DNA of 26,608 nt from a virus. How positions within the stretch are numbered: the stretch's first letter is position 1; each line of letters starts with the position of its first letter. The notes under the pieces are model-generated. The model saw only the letters and a list, made by a program, of their open reading frames with translations. It had not been told where the DNA came from and searched no databases. The position numbers and the translations under genes were made by a program. Of the stretch, positions 15,670 to 23,610 are shown piece after piece. The stretch is from IMG/VR virus record IMGVR_UViG_3300010885_040938, positions 1-26,608 of that record, one strand, 5' to 3'.

Positions 15670-17014
15670 CTTTTAGGAATCTTATCTCGTCTAGGTTGTT
15701 AACATATTCTCTAAAGTCCGCTAGCTGTGATGAATGGTCTTCAGCTCCAACAAATTTTAAGATAGCTTCCCAACGCTGCCATCCATAGGGATTGTTTTTC
15801 CAAAAATCATCGTCTTGCCTATAGTTGTTCCATAGCCATTCTTTAAACTCTGCAAATTTGTTCCTAATCTCTTCTTTATCTTGCTGTGGAAGTATACGTG
15901 CGCTCAGGAATGTTGGGAGATAGAGTAGATGCATATTGATAAGACCACCGCCACTCTGGTGATCTCCAACATAATAATCGTTTATCTTTTTAAATCCCAT
16001 ACTGAGTTTCCATTTAGCAAATTCAGGTAGAAGTTTTATGTTGAATATTTGTACTGCTGCTTGTATACCAATCTCTATATTGTTGGGTGTGTTGTCTAGC
16101 TTGCGTAGATTATCCAATACAGCTGACCATTCAGTTGGGTATCGTATGTACCAATTGCGCTGATCGACATCGTCTATGCTAAATGCTATCTTGACCTTGC
16201 GGAACTGTTTCCATATATCGATCATTTCATCCGTGACGAATATACCGTTAGTGTTATATCTAAGTCCTATATTAGTGTTGTATCCGCGCCTCAGTATTTC
16301 TAATAAGAACCTCTTGTGTTCTTTTATCATTAGGGGCTCACCACCAGCAAAGTACAGTTCTGTTATGTTCGGGATCTGATCAAAAACCTGATCCCAGAAT
16401 CGATCATTCTTATACCAAGTGTTGTTGAATGTGGATTTATTCCAAGAAATCTGGTTTTTAACTTCTAGGCTCTCTGACATCTCCATCATAGCATCGTAAT
16501 CTTCAACCCATTTGCTAGAATCGTGGGGGCTGCACATTATGCATTTTAGATTGCAAGTGTGACCTAGCCTAAGATCAAAATATCTTATAATGGGAGGGAT
16601 CTTGCCGTCGTATTGGGTCTTGCTTATTATGGTTTTTATATCAAGTTTATCAGACCAGTGATGCATTTCCCATAGGCGCTTGCTGACTACTCCGTTGGAT
16701 TCTTCTTCAAAACACTTGGCACAGCTATCGGGTATCTTGTTATCCAATATAGTCATACGCACATCACGCATATATTCACCGTTAAGGGCGTCGAGTGGCG
16801 ATTCTCTGTTAAAGTTAGCAGGTTCACCGTTTGGCTTTTTAACTAGTCCAACGGTATGATCACCCGTGTTTGCACCGCTAGCATTAGATCCGCAACATAA
16901 TCTAGCATCACCATTTGGCCTAGTGGCAATATGTATCCAGGGCAAGATACAGAAAGTTTTAGATCCAGTTAGGTCAGCTATTTGCTCTTGGTATTGTTTG
17001 ATTTTTTCGTTCAC
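15632..17014 (-). CDS. Twitch-type radical SAM protein, single minus-strand gene
   Basis: 460 residues with a GTG start at 17014; the only nearby ATG is out of frame. Auxiliary cysteines are Cys22 (FCILPWIHIA), Cys40/41, and Cys98/Cys101 (P-D-S-C-x-x-C). The core motif CNLKCIMC gives Cys154, 158 and 161, and FAGGEP follows. It is the longest of the four Twitch enzymes because of an insertion around 45-75. Closest in the window to the protein at 11291-12592. It is transcribed against the neighbouring operon, with a 38-base tail-to-tail overlap. Its start is only 27 bases from a divergent oxygenase gene, so the two may share a promoter region. No strong Shine-Dalgarno sequence is seen. Substrate unknown. 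Confidence 0.88.
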   Translation of the reverse strand: MNEKIKQYQEQIADLTGSKTFCILPWIHIATRPNGDARLCCGSNASGANTGDHTVGLVKKPNGEPANFNRESPLDALNGEYMRDVRMTILDNKIPDSCAKCFEEESNGVVSKRLWEMHHWSDKLDIKTIISKTQYDGKIPPIIRYFDLRLGHTCNLKCIMCSPHDSSKWVEDYDAMMEMSESLEVKNQISWNKSTFNNTWYKNDRFWDQVFDQIPNITELYFAGGEPLMIKEHKRFLLEILRRGYNTNIGLRYNTNGIFVTDEMIDIWKQFRKVKIAFSIDDVDQRNWYIRYPTEWSAVLDNLRKLDNTPNNIEIGIQAAVQIFNIKLLPEFAKWKLSMGFKKINDYYVGDHQSGGGLINMHLLYLPTFLSARILPQQDKEEIRNKFAEFKEWLWNNYRQDDDFWKNNPYGWQRWEAILKFVGAEDHSSQLADFREYVNNLDEIRFLKAKEIFPELAHLL

Positions 17015-17041
17015 ATAGTAATTATCTCATTAAATATACAT

Positions 17042-17536
17042 ATGGAATATATAGGAAATTACAAAGATTGGCTTGATCCTAAAACACTTGAAATAATGTT
17101 AACGACTCCAGGTGAGAAGAGACCATTAGAATCCGAAGGTGACGAATATCGTAAAAGTTCTGTATATAAGAAGTGGCTTGAAGCAGGATACGATTACAAA
17201 AAATTATCTTGGCAATTCTATTTTGACGATCACGTAGGTTGGCTAGATCCGCCGTTAGAAACTAAACATAGATTTAAATGGTGGTTTAGTAAAATGAACC
17301 CAGGAGAAATGTTTCCATTACATATAGACAGCTTTCCAGATGAAGAAAAAAATGTGAAAAGATATTGGATGGCTTGTCAGGATAGAGATCCCGGACATAT
17401 TTTTATCTACAAAGATACACAATTAGACTGGAAAGCTGGAGATTTATATCTATTTGACGAAGCTAGAGAATGGCATGGAACTGCTAATATTGGATTTGTT
17501 CCAAAGATATCGTACCAGTTAGTAATATTTGAATGA
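17042..17536 (+). CDS. Small cupin-fold / 2OG-Fe(II) oxygenase-like protein
   Basis: 164 residues from the ATG at 17042; an upstream extension of 20 codons overlaps the divergent gene's start and is discarded. MNPGEMFPLHIDSF gives His94 and Asp96 (H-x-D). After strands and a WKAGDLYLFD turn typical of cupin-type oxygenases, EWHGTAN gives His145. This His-x-Asp...His set fits a mononuclear iron centre as in Asp/Asn hydroxylase-like and phytanoyl-type enzymes. A 2-oxoglutarate-binding basic residue would be Lys155 or Arg107, which is uncertain. Small versions of this kind occur in marine T4-like phages with unknown targets. It ends exactly where the opposing Rossmann-protein gene ends, and is expressed away from the Twitch radical SAM gene. 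Confidence 0.62.
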   Translation: MEYIGNYKDWLDPKTLEIMLTTPGEKRPLESEGDEYRKSSVYKKWLEAGYDYKKLSWQFYFDDHVGWLDPPLETKHRFKWWFSKMNPGEMFPLHIDSFPDEEKNVKRYWMACQDRDPGHIFIYKDTQLDWKAGDLYLFDEAREWHGTANIGFVPKISYQLVIFE

Positions 17537-18094
17537 CTATATTTCTCTAAAATCTAAGGCGGAAATATAACTAGTAGAATTTAAAACAAAATCAAACATT
17601 TCTATCATTTTATTTTCATCAGTATATGGCTCAGAAGCCCTACTACCAGTCTTAGCACCATAATTCATAAATCTTATCAATATAGATTGTGGTTGACTTC
17701 CAAATAATGTTTTCATTTGTAATTGCTTATGTGTTTCTTCTAGTAATAATTTACTAGAAATCATTTCCATATCAGCTGAATATTTCCATAAAGTTTGTAT
17801 AGGAATCATAGTTGCAAAAGTTCCAAAATTTATTATCTTTCCGCATTTTTCTTTTGATTCCCAATTATTATACACACCTAATAGCAACTTAGTTTGGCTA
17901 TTTCCGACATTGGCTAAATTAACAAAATGATCAGCATTATCAGACAACTCTATTATGTTATCTATATCGAGCTTATTTCTTAAATCATATCCAGTAGTTC
18001 TAGATATTTCTATAACTTCGTATTTAGATTTTAGATATTTGTTTAAAATCATACCAACGGGTGATGTATGTCCTGTTAATATTATTTTGGACAT
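17537..18094 (-). CDS. Short NAD(P)-binding Rossmann (SDR/epimerase-like) protein
   Basis: 185 residues. IILTGHTSPVG at the N-terminus is a Rossmann dinucleotide-binding strand and glycine-rich turn (T-G-x-x-x-x-x-G), and FVNLANVG and KIINFGTFAT occupy the positions of later SDR strands. The catalytic Y-x-x-x-K is not intact: YSADMEMISSK has the tyrosine but no lysine at the usual spacing. It is also shorter than the usual 240-320 residues of this superfamily, so it may be a reduced or non-catalytic member, or bind a nucleotide sugar. The ATG overlaps the stop of the oxygenase gene upstream by one base, and GGAG lies about 8 bases before it, indicating a two-gene operon. Confidence 0.55.
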   Translation of the reverse strand: MSKIILTGHTSPVGMILNKYLKSKYEVIEISRTTGYDLRNKLDIDNIIELSDNADHFVNLANVGNSQTKLLLGVYNNWESKEKCGKIINFGTFATMIPIQTLWKYSADMEMISSKLLLEETHKQLQMKTLFGSQPQSILIRFMNYGAKTGSRASEPYTDENKMIEMFDFVLNSTSYISALDFREI

Positions 18095-18900
18095 TAATAA
18101 TTCTCCAAATGATCAACACCTAACCGCTTACGGAATTCATCTGTAAACTTTCCATCAATACGTAGACCATAACTCTGTTCCATTATCCTATCACCACCGT
18201 GCCAATCTTGATCATTCCACCAAGCTGCCCTAGAATTTATATAAGTTCGATCTTTACGATCAGGATCCCATAGATAAAATGGTTTCTTAGTATTAGGACG
18301 TATATGGATAAACTCATTCCTATGAGGGGAATAATCTTGATTGTTTCCATACTTTCCATCTAGATCTCTATGCTCAAATGGTACGCCATCAGCTTCGCAA
18401 TGGAAAAATATAACTCTACCAATATGTTCAAAGATACCGTTTGTTATTGTATCTTCAACCCATTTAACAACATTTGGAAAATGTGCTGCTTCTTCTGTAA
18501 GTTTACGGGCAGCAGTTCTATCATCCCAACTACCTTCTTCCCATAGGAAGTAATAGATATAAGGATCATAAGCACCAGTTGCCATTTTGAGATAACGTGT
18601 AAACTTATTACGTTGTTTATAATTTGAGAAATCCTTGTACATAGGTAAACCCATTATCTTAACAGGATCATCATCAGGTAATGCCATAAATTCATCCAAT
18701 GCTTTATAGATTGGTTTCCAATTTATAATATAACTAGCCTTGTCAAAAGAAAATCCAGGTTTCATCCAGGTTCCTTCTTTGGCAAATTCTCTAGCTTCTG
18801 CAAATCCTCTCATTATTTCCGGCTGTAGATTAGCAAATGTGTCCATGTCTAGATAAGGTTCCATGTTTAGATATGGTGTTCCGCCGATTCCTCTTATCAT
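18094..18900 (-). CDS. 2OG-Fe(II) oxygenase-like protein
   Basis: 268 residues. The C-terminal half carries the putative iron site: FEHRDLDG gives His177 and Asp179 (H-x-D), DWHGG gives His234, and YGLRIDGKF gives Arg247 at the position of the 2-oxoglutarate-binding arginine. A strand with FIHIRPNTKKPFYLWD lies between, as in the double-stranded beta helix. The N-terminal 120 residues are helical and of unknown role. AGGA 7 bases upstream of the ATG supports this start. It is coupled to the short Rossmann protein downstream. It is the third oxygenase-like gene in the window and not closely similar to the other two. Target unknown. Confidence 0.6.
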   Translation of the reverse strand: MIRGIGGTPYLNMEPYLDMDTFANLQPEIMRGFAEAREFAKEGTWMKPGFSFDKASYIINWKPIYKALDEFMALPDDDPVKIMGLPMYKDFSNYKQRNKFTRYLKMATGAYDPYIYYFLWEEGSWDDRTAARKLTEEAAHFPNVVKWVEDTITNGIFEHIGRVIFFHCEADGVPFEHRDLDGKYGNNQDYSPHRNEFIHIRPNTKKPFYLWDPDRKDRTYINSRAAWWNDQDWHGGDRIMEQSYGLRIDGKFTDEFRKRLGVDHLENY

Positions 18901-18937
18901 TTCTTTTTCCTGTTTGTGCTACAAGATAATTACTTGT

Positions 18938-19621
18938 ATGGATTATGAATATTATTTTAACAATGTACCCGGCGACGGGCCTTGTCGTAACAATCTTATT
19001 TACACTAGTTTAATAAGCAGAGATAAAAAAACATTTGTACAATGGTATTTCAACGATAGCGATTATCACAAAGGGCAAAACGAAGTGATCGATCCTGAAA
19101 AAATGCAGGAAAAATGGGAAAGAGAAGTTAAATTCCTAACGATAATGTCATTGAATTTTCCGGATCTAGTCCCAGAAATACTCGATATAGATCACACAAA
19201 CAGGAAAATCTACTTAAAGATAGACGGTGTAGATTTTTGGGAAAGATCAAAGTGCGACCAATCTAATTATGACAGTGTGTTGCCTGATTGGCAAGATCAA
19301 ATGATTAGAATAGTTGAGGCACACAGGAGTTTGGGATTATACAAATATTCGATGCATCCTAGCAGTTACTTTCTAATAGAAGGAAAATTAAAAAGTATTA
19401 ATTATTTCTTTACCTATCATCAAAGCGAGCCTTTGATATCTATTAAAGATGTTGAAAGCCATATCTATAGTACTAGACAAAACGAACTTAAAAAATACCT
19501 AAAAGATCTAGGAATAGAATGGGATCAACCTCAGACTTTTAAAAAGCTGCAATTTTTATGTTGGAAAAGTTTTCGTACTAATTATCCAGAAGATTTTATA
19601 GAAAAAGCGTTGAACGTATGA
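18938..19621 (+). CDS. Unknown protein with faint kinase-fold resemblance
   Basis: 227 residues from the ATG at 18938; an open extension of 25 codons runs into the divergent gene and is discarded. The order of features resembles small-molecule or LPS kinases: a helix with Glu (KWEREVKFLTIM), a VPEILDID strand and a KIYLKIDG strand at the hinge position, then MHPSSYFLIEGKLKSINYF where such kinases have H-x-D...N and D-F-G. The catalytic Asp, the Asn and the DFG Asp are all replaced, so if related it is a pseudokinase-like protein. This is a weak pattern match and the protein could be unrelated. It is coupled to the next radical SAM gene by an ATGA overlap and may be its partner. Confidence 0.55.
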   Translation: MDYEYYFNNVPGDGPCRNNLIYTSLISRDKKTFVQWYFNDSDYHKGQNEVIDPEKMQEKWEREVKFLTIMSLNFPDLVPEILDIDHTNRKIYLKIDGVDFWERSKCDQSNYDSVLPDWQDQMIRIVEAHRSLGLYKYSMHPSSYFLIEGKLKSINYFFTYHQSEPLISIKDVESHIYSTRQNELKKYLKDLGIEWDQPQTFKKLQFLCWKSFRTNYPEDFIEKALNV

Positions 19622-20703
19622 TGTTTTATGATAGGATAGACGAGCTAGAAATTGAAAGCAGTTCTATATGTAATGCTGCTTGTCCGCAATGTGCTAGAGA
19701 ATTCAAACCCGGCGATCATAGTTGGTTTAAACAGAGATATCTAACTAATAATTTTTTCATTGATAGGATTTCAGCGCAAGTATACAGCTCATTGCAAAGA
19801 ATTACATTTGCCGGAGTAGTCGGCGATCCGTGCGCTGGTCCAAATTTTTTAGACATATGTAGGATAGTAAAAATAAAAGCACCGCAAGCTACAATAACTA
19901 TTAGCACAAATGGTGGTATGAAAAACATAGAATTTTGGAAGAGCTTGGGCAATATACTAAAAAATACAGATCACGTAGTATATTTTGCTATCGATGGTCT
20001 ATCCGATACTAATCATTTATATAGAAAAAACGTAGTTTGGAATAAAGTAATGGAGAATGCTGCTGCATTTATACAAGCAGGTGGTATCGCACATTGGCAA
20101 TTTATAGTGTTTAAACACAACGAACATCAGATAGAAGAAGCAAAAACATTAGCTAAGGATATGGGATTTGTAAATTTCGTAGCTAAACAAAGCCATAGAT
20201 TCCTAATAGATGATATGTTTGGGTTAGAACACATATTAGAAAATGGTGATAAACTTATGCCAACTACCCTAACAGAACACAGACATAAACTTCTTTCAGA
20301 AAAAAGAACACAGGATCTTTTTGGATATATTAAGCAATTAGAAAATAGCGAGATTGAGTGTTATTCTGTTGGTAGGCGTACAGTTTATATAGATGCTTCG
20401 GGGTTGGCATATCCTTGCTGTTATGTAGCTGGAAATGTTTTCCTATTAGATGGATTAAATGTTAAAATTGACGACGGATGGAATAGTTTATGGACTGACG
20501 AAAATAAAGATAAAATAAATCTTTACAAAAATAATTTATTAGACGTTGTAAACGATGAATTTTTTCTAAAAATAAAAGATGGATGGGATAAACACTATAG
20601 ATCTGGTAAACTAGCAATTTGTGCTGCTAGTTGTAGCAAGGCTGACGGAAGATTAATTAAACCAGATGATTTTATCGATTATCAAAAAGAAACATTAATA
20701 TAG
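19618..20703 (+). CDS. Radical SAM protein with SPASM-like C-terminus (type A, second copy)
   Basis: 361 residues. CNAACPQC gives Cys18, 22 and 25, exactly the positions seen in its paralogue at 7924-9027. As there, the GGEP motif is absent and replaced by GVVGDP. The barrel shares FKHNEHQIEEAK and HRFL, and the C-terminus shares a cysteine before a VYIDASG strand, YPCCY, and a closing CAASCS, forming a SPASM-like ligand set. ATG at 19618 or 19621; the first overlaps the previous stop. The two paralogues sit beside different partners: an oxygenase by convergence at 8993, and the kinase-like protein here by coupling. Substrate unknown. Confidence 0.88.
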   Translation: MMFYDRIDELEIESSSICNAACPQCAREFKPGDHSWFKQRYLTNNFFIDRISAQVYSSLQRITFAGVVGDPCAGPNFLDICRIVKIKAPQATITISTNGGMKNIEFWKSLGNILKNTDHVVYFAIDGLSDTNHLYRKNVVWNKVMENAAAFIQAGGIAHWQFIVFKHNEHQIEEAKTLAKDMGFVNFVAKQSHRFLIDDMFGLEHILENGDKLMPTTLTEHRHKLLSEKRTQDLFGYIKQLENSEIECYSVGRRTVYIDASGLAYPCCYVAGNVFLLDGLNVKIDDGWNSLWTDENKDKINLYKNNLLDVVNDEFFLKIKDGWDKHYRSGKLAICAASCSKADGRLIKPDDFIDYQKETLI

Positions 20704-20706
20704 AAA

Positions 20707-21303
20707 TTACCCAATTAACATAAATCTATTGTACTTTGGAAGTTCTAATTTAGCTGCTGTTAATGCTTTAATTTTACTCTGGCTTTTAAATTCTTTTAGA
20801 TTCTTAGCACATCGTATATGTTCGGGCAACTCAAAATAATTATTGCTCTGTAAAACCTTTAGAGAATTTGATGGTATTTTTTTAAGCCAAGTTTCATAAG
20901 TTTCTTGTGTTATGTGTTCGCAGCTTGTATTAATTACAATGTCTGGATAGAATTCATATTCGTAATCTGCCATGTTACAGGTTATTGCTTTAAATCGACC
21001 TTCCATTTCTTCTATCTTATTCATAGTTCTGGCTATCTCTTCACACGCAGGATCAATGTCTATAGACACGATCTTGTTTACTTGTATACCTGATTGGAAT
21101 AGTAGACTTGCTAAGACACCATTCCACCCGCCATGTATAACAATATTATTTGGTATTGAAAGAACCCAAGGTACTATATTTTCAATTAACCAGGTTTTAC
21201 TTTGTACTTGACCTTTCCAAAAGCTTTCAAGGGTTCTATATCTATCTTCGCTATTGCGTATAGCATCCATCCAGAACAAAACGTGATTTATATCTACTTG
21301 CAT
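20707..21303 (-). CDS. Class I SAM-dependent methyltransferase
   Basis: 198 residues. IVIHGGWNGVLASLL (54-68) is motif I, with GGWNG as the glycine-rich SAM loop. VSIDIDPACEEIA follows, with Asp82 or Asp84 at the end of strand beta2 to bind the SAM ribose. AITCNMADYEY and INTSCEH correspond to strands beta3 and beta4. The family fold is clear, but the target (protein, small molecule or nucleic acid) cannot be told. No DNA-methylase D/N-P-P-Y motif is seen. The ATG at 21303 overlaps the preceding radical SAM gene by 10 bases. It is the last gene of the minus-strand operon that starts with the sugar dehydrogenase at 24843. Confidence 0.78.
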   Translation of the reverse strand: MQVDINHVLFWMDAIRNSEDRYRTLESFWKGQVQSKTWLIENIVPWVLSIPNNIVIHGGWNGVLASLLFQSGIQVNKIVSIDIDPACEEIARTMNKIEEMEGRFKAITCNMADYEYEFYPDIVINTSCEHITQETYETWLKKIPSNSLKVLQSNNYFELPEHIRCAKNLKEFKSQSKIKALTAAKLELPKYNRFMLIG

Positions 21304-22286
21304 TTTGGTACCTTACTATCTGCTGAACTTACACAACTATTAGTTATGCAAACTTTTGGAGCATCAAAAAGATTAAATCCGTTATCTAATGTACCCAACG
21401 GTACATCGTGGCAACTGTAACTGCGTTTAACTTCGTTTCCTCTAATAATTACACTTTGATATCCGCTATTACACATCCATCCTTTAAATTTATTAAATCC
21501 ATAAGCATTGAACCTTTCTGCTTGATCAAACAGATGCGTATTATTTTTACTATCTCTCAATTCTATCTGATAGATAGGTTCGCCATTTGAATTTTGCGGA
21601 AATCCCGTTTGCATAATATCAATCATTTCAGGGGTATAACCATTTACAACAAAACTTGCTGTAGGATCACTCTGTGGTTTTAAAGTTACATTAATACCAC
21701 GGGTATGGAAACGTGAACACCTGTCATAATATTCATAAAATAATTCTGGAACCATTACTTGGTTAATCGTGATATGTACTCCGTTTTCCATTAACAGCAA
21801 TAGTTTATCACCGAATTCAATCTCATCTGCGTGTTCGGCGTGGAAACTAGCAGTTATACTAGCCCGTGAAAATTTCTTTAATGTTTCAATTGTTTTTGTC
21901 CACCACTTCATTCCTGGACTACAGTTACTAGTCATATGAAAACTCTGATAAGCAGGTAAAGTATCGTCGACATAATAGTGTAATAGATTATCAAAATTCT
22001 TATAAGCAGTAGGTTCGCCTCCACTAAAACTAAAATGGAAATCTGTAAATCCGTTTTTCCGTGCTTGTCTTTTTATCTCGTCAATCGTTCTTGTATAAAC
22101 TTCAAAAGCAAAATGATCGGGTATAGAACTGCGAGCATAAGGCCAACAATAGCTACAGTTGTAATTACAGAACCTAGCAAGAATCCAACTAACAGTAAAA
22201 AGATCAGTCCCCAAAAGAGTTCTTTGGCCAAATTCACGTATATCCTCCCAAGGTATTTTTTGAAAATCACTGTTTATTGAATTCAT
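21294..22286 (-). CDS. Radical SAM protein with C-terminal SPASM-like cysteines (type B, second copy)
   Basis: 330 residues. CNYNCSYC (Cys40, 44, 47) and SGGEP (88-92) mark the core. The C-terminal cysteines run WMCNSG, SYSCHDVPLG, VCITNSC and a final KCK, in the same order as the paralogue at 14752-15669. A SASFHAEHADE segment around 140-150 also corresponds between the two. The N-terminal 30 residues are an extra helix relative to the paralogue. The ATG at 22286 overlaps the preceding glycosyltransferase gene by 20 bases. Lying between a glycosyltransferase and a methyltransferase in one operon, it probably acts on the same product, perhaps a sugar or glycoconjugate. A short out-of-frame ORF for a hydrophobic peptide is nested in its 5' end. 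Confidence 0.88.
   Translation of the reverse strand: MNSINSDFQKIPWEDIREFGQRTLLGTDLFTVSWILARFCNYNCSYCWPYARSSIPDHFAFEVYTRTIDEIKRQARKNGFTDFHFSFSGGEPTAYKNFDNLLHYYVDDTLPAYQSFHMTSNCSPGMKWWTKTIETLKKFSRASITASFHAEHADEIEFGDKLLLLMENGVHITINQVMVPELFYEYYDRCSRFHTRGINVTLKPQSDPTASFVVNGYTPEMIDIMQTGFPQNSNGEPIYQIELRDSKNNTHLFDQAERFNAYGFNKFKGWMCNSGYQSVIIRGNEVKRSYSCHDVPLGTLDNGFNLFDAPKVCITNSCVSSADSKVPKCK
22073..22237 (-). CDS. Possible overprinted small membrane peptide (speculative)
   Basis: Nested in another frame of the radical SAM gene is a 54-residue ORF starting with GTG at 22237. A perfect GGAGG (22244-22248) lies 6 bases before that GTG. The peptide has two long hydrophobic segments (about 9-27 and 30-45) separated by a short turn, with charged ends (NLAKE and KFIQERLTR), like a small holin-type hairpin. 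Frame-shifted reading of AT-rich genes often gives hydrophobic runs, so chance is the default explanation. Confidence 0.15.
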   Translation of the reverse strand: MNLAKELFWGLIFLLLVGFLLGSVITTVAIVGLMLAVLYPIILLLKFIQERLTR

Positions 22287-23610
22287 TTTCTAGCCAATTC
22301 CAATCGTTTATCTTTTTTAACATTTCTCGATCATTTTTATTAGCTAATCCAAACGCTCTACCTTTAATAGCACCATCAATCGCATACTTACCAAACGGTT
22401 TTTCTCCACCTTTAGTACACCAAACATCTAGCCTTTTTTGAGTTTCATCCTCAATCTGACCAGTTATCGAACGGCTTGCTAATTTTGAACATTCTCTAAA
22501 AGCACTCTTCCAAGTGCTAAATGGATCTGTATTAAATGCTGTAATGTTGCTAACTTCTTCCATTGCTACAAACTTCTTACTAATGCTCGTAGTCATATCA
22601 AGTGAGTTAACATCCATATCGATCGTTAATAATCTAGGTAATAATTTTACACCACCGTATCCATATACTAGATTATTGATAGGGTTTTTACTCCTCCAGA
22701 CATAAACACCGTCTTCGTTGTCTTTTGTAAATCTATAAGTAAAATCAAATTCTTCTAAAAGCCTAGCATCACCATCAACTACCCAAAACATTGATGTTTT
22801 GCATAGTTTAGCTGCTTCGATATGTGCATTGTGTATGCCTTTGACTCCATGTATACGTTTAGCTTGTGGAAATCTATTCTTTAATTCTTCATAGTTTTTA
22901 TCAGCATTAGGCTCATTGTAGCTTATAAAAACTATATCATAGGGTTTAACAGAACTTGCTAAAATATCGTGTTCTTTGAATTTTTTCAAAAACCTCAATG
23001 TTACTTCTTTTTTGGTTAATTTTTTGTTTTTTGATAATAAAAACACGCCGTTATATGATGCGGTGTTATTAACTTTGTTTAAAAAAGCGTGATTTTCGTT
23101 ATTATCATACTTGTTATTTGGATAAAAATAAAGATCAAATTCAAAATTTTCAAATATATCTAATTTTTTAGAAATAACCCAAAACATAGAAGTTTCTGAT
23201 TTTTCTAATGCTACTAGATATTCTTCGTAAGAATCTATCATAAAAATATCGTAAGGATAATCACTAACAGTTATATCTATCTTTTTTTGTTTTTTAAGAA
23301 AGTTGTATTTTATTTCTTCTTTTGAAAATTGATATTTTTTTGGTACTAGATATACACGATGGTTAAACACATGGATAAAATCTAGATCACAATCATCTAC
23401 AGAATAATCAAAATTAAAATCTTCATTTAATCTAACAGTATAATCAAATATCCAAAAGAATTTAGTCACTGATTTTTTTTGTGCTTTCTGAAATGCTTCA
23501 AAAAAATTATCACAATAATCAACAATCTTAACAAATGGAAACCTAGACCTAAGTTGATCTATCTTAGTGTCATCTTCTTTTGGATGTTTTATATAAAAAA
23601 TATCATACAA
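22267..23610 (-). CDS. GT-A-like glycosyltransferase with three tandem repeat units
   Basis: 447 residues. Three imperfect copies of one unit occur at about 1-93, 119-195 and 224-294. Each begins Y-D-I-x-x-I and has a M/F-F-W-V/I strand. Only the third keeps the likely metal- and nucleotide-sugar-binding D-x-D (VVDGDAR, Asp279/281); the first two have FDYTV and ISKKL there. The C-terminal 150 residues follow only the third copy and match the protein at 25552-26442 (shared NEPNADKNY-type, KRIHGVKG, GYGGVK and FRE segments). The protein is therefore one full catalytic unit with two degenerate N-terminal copies. The start is a TTG directly after the ugd-like stop (TAATTG), without a Shine-Dalgarno sequence, so translation probably depends on coupling. 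Sugar and acceptor unknown. Confidence 0.68.
   Translation of the reverse strand: MYDIFYIKHPKEDDTKIDQLRSRFPFVKIVDYCDNFFEAFQKAQKKSVTKFFWIFDYTVRLNEDFNFDYSVDDCDLDFIHVFNHRVYLVPKKYQFSKEEIKYNFLKKQKKIDITVSDYPYDIFMIDSYEEYLVALEKSETSMFWVISKKLDIFENFEFDLYFYPNNKYDNNENHAFLNKVNNTASYNGVFLLSKNKKLTKKEVTLRFLKKFKEHDILASSVKPYDIVFISYNEPNADKNYEELKNRFPQAKRIHGVKGIHNAHIEAAKLCKTSMFWVVDGDARLLEEFDFTYRFTKDNEDGVYVWRSKNPINNLVYGYGGVKLLPRLLTIDMDVNSLDMTTSISKKFVAMEEVSNITAFNTDPFSTWKSAFRECSKLASRSITGQIEDETQKRLDVWCTKGGEKPFGKYAIDGAIKGRAFGLANKNDREMLKKINDWNWLENEFNKQ

Noticed and set aside
16982-17041. Upstream extension of the small oxygenase ORF
   Set aside because: It overlaps the start of the divergent radical SAM gene and encodes a hydrophobic stretch that does not belong to the cupin fold.
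18863-18937. Upstream extension of the kinase-like ORF, resembling a signal peptide
   Set aside because: It lies over the 5' end of the divergent oxygenase gene; the hydrophobic run looks like a reading-frame artefact, and the ATG at 18938 fits the intergenic gap.
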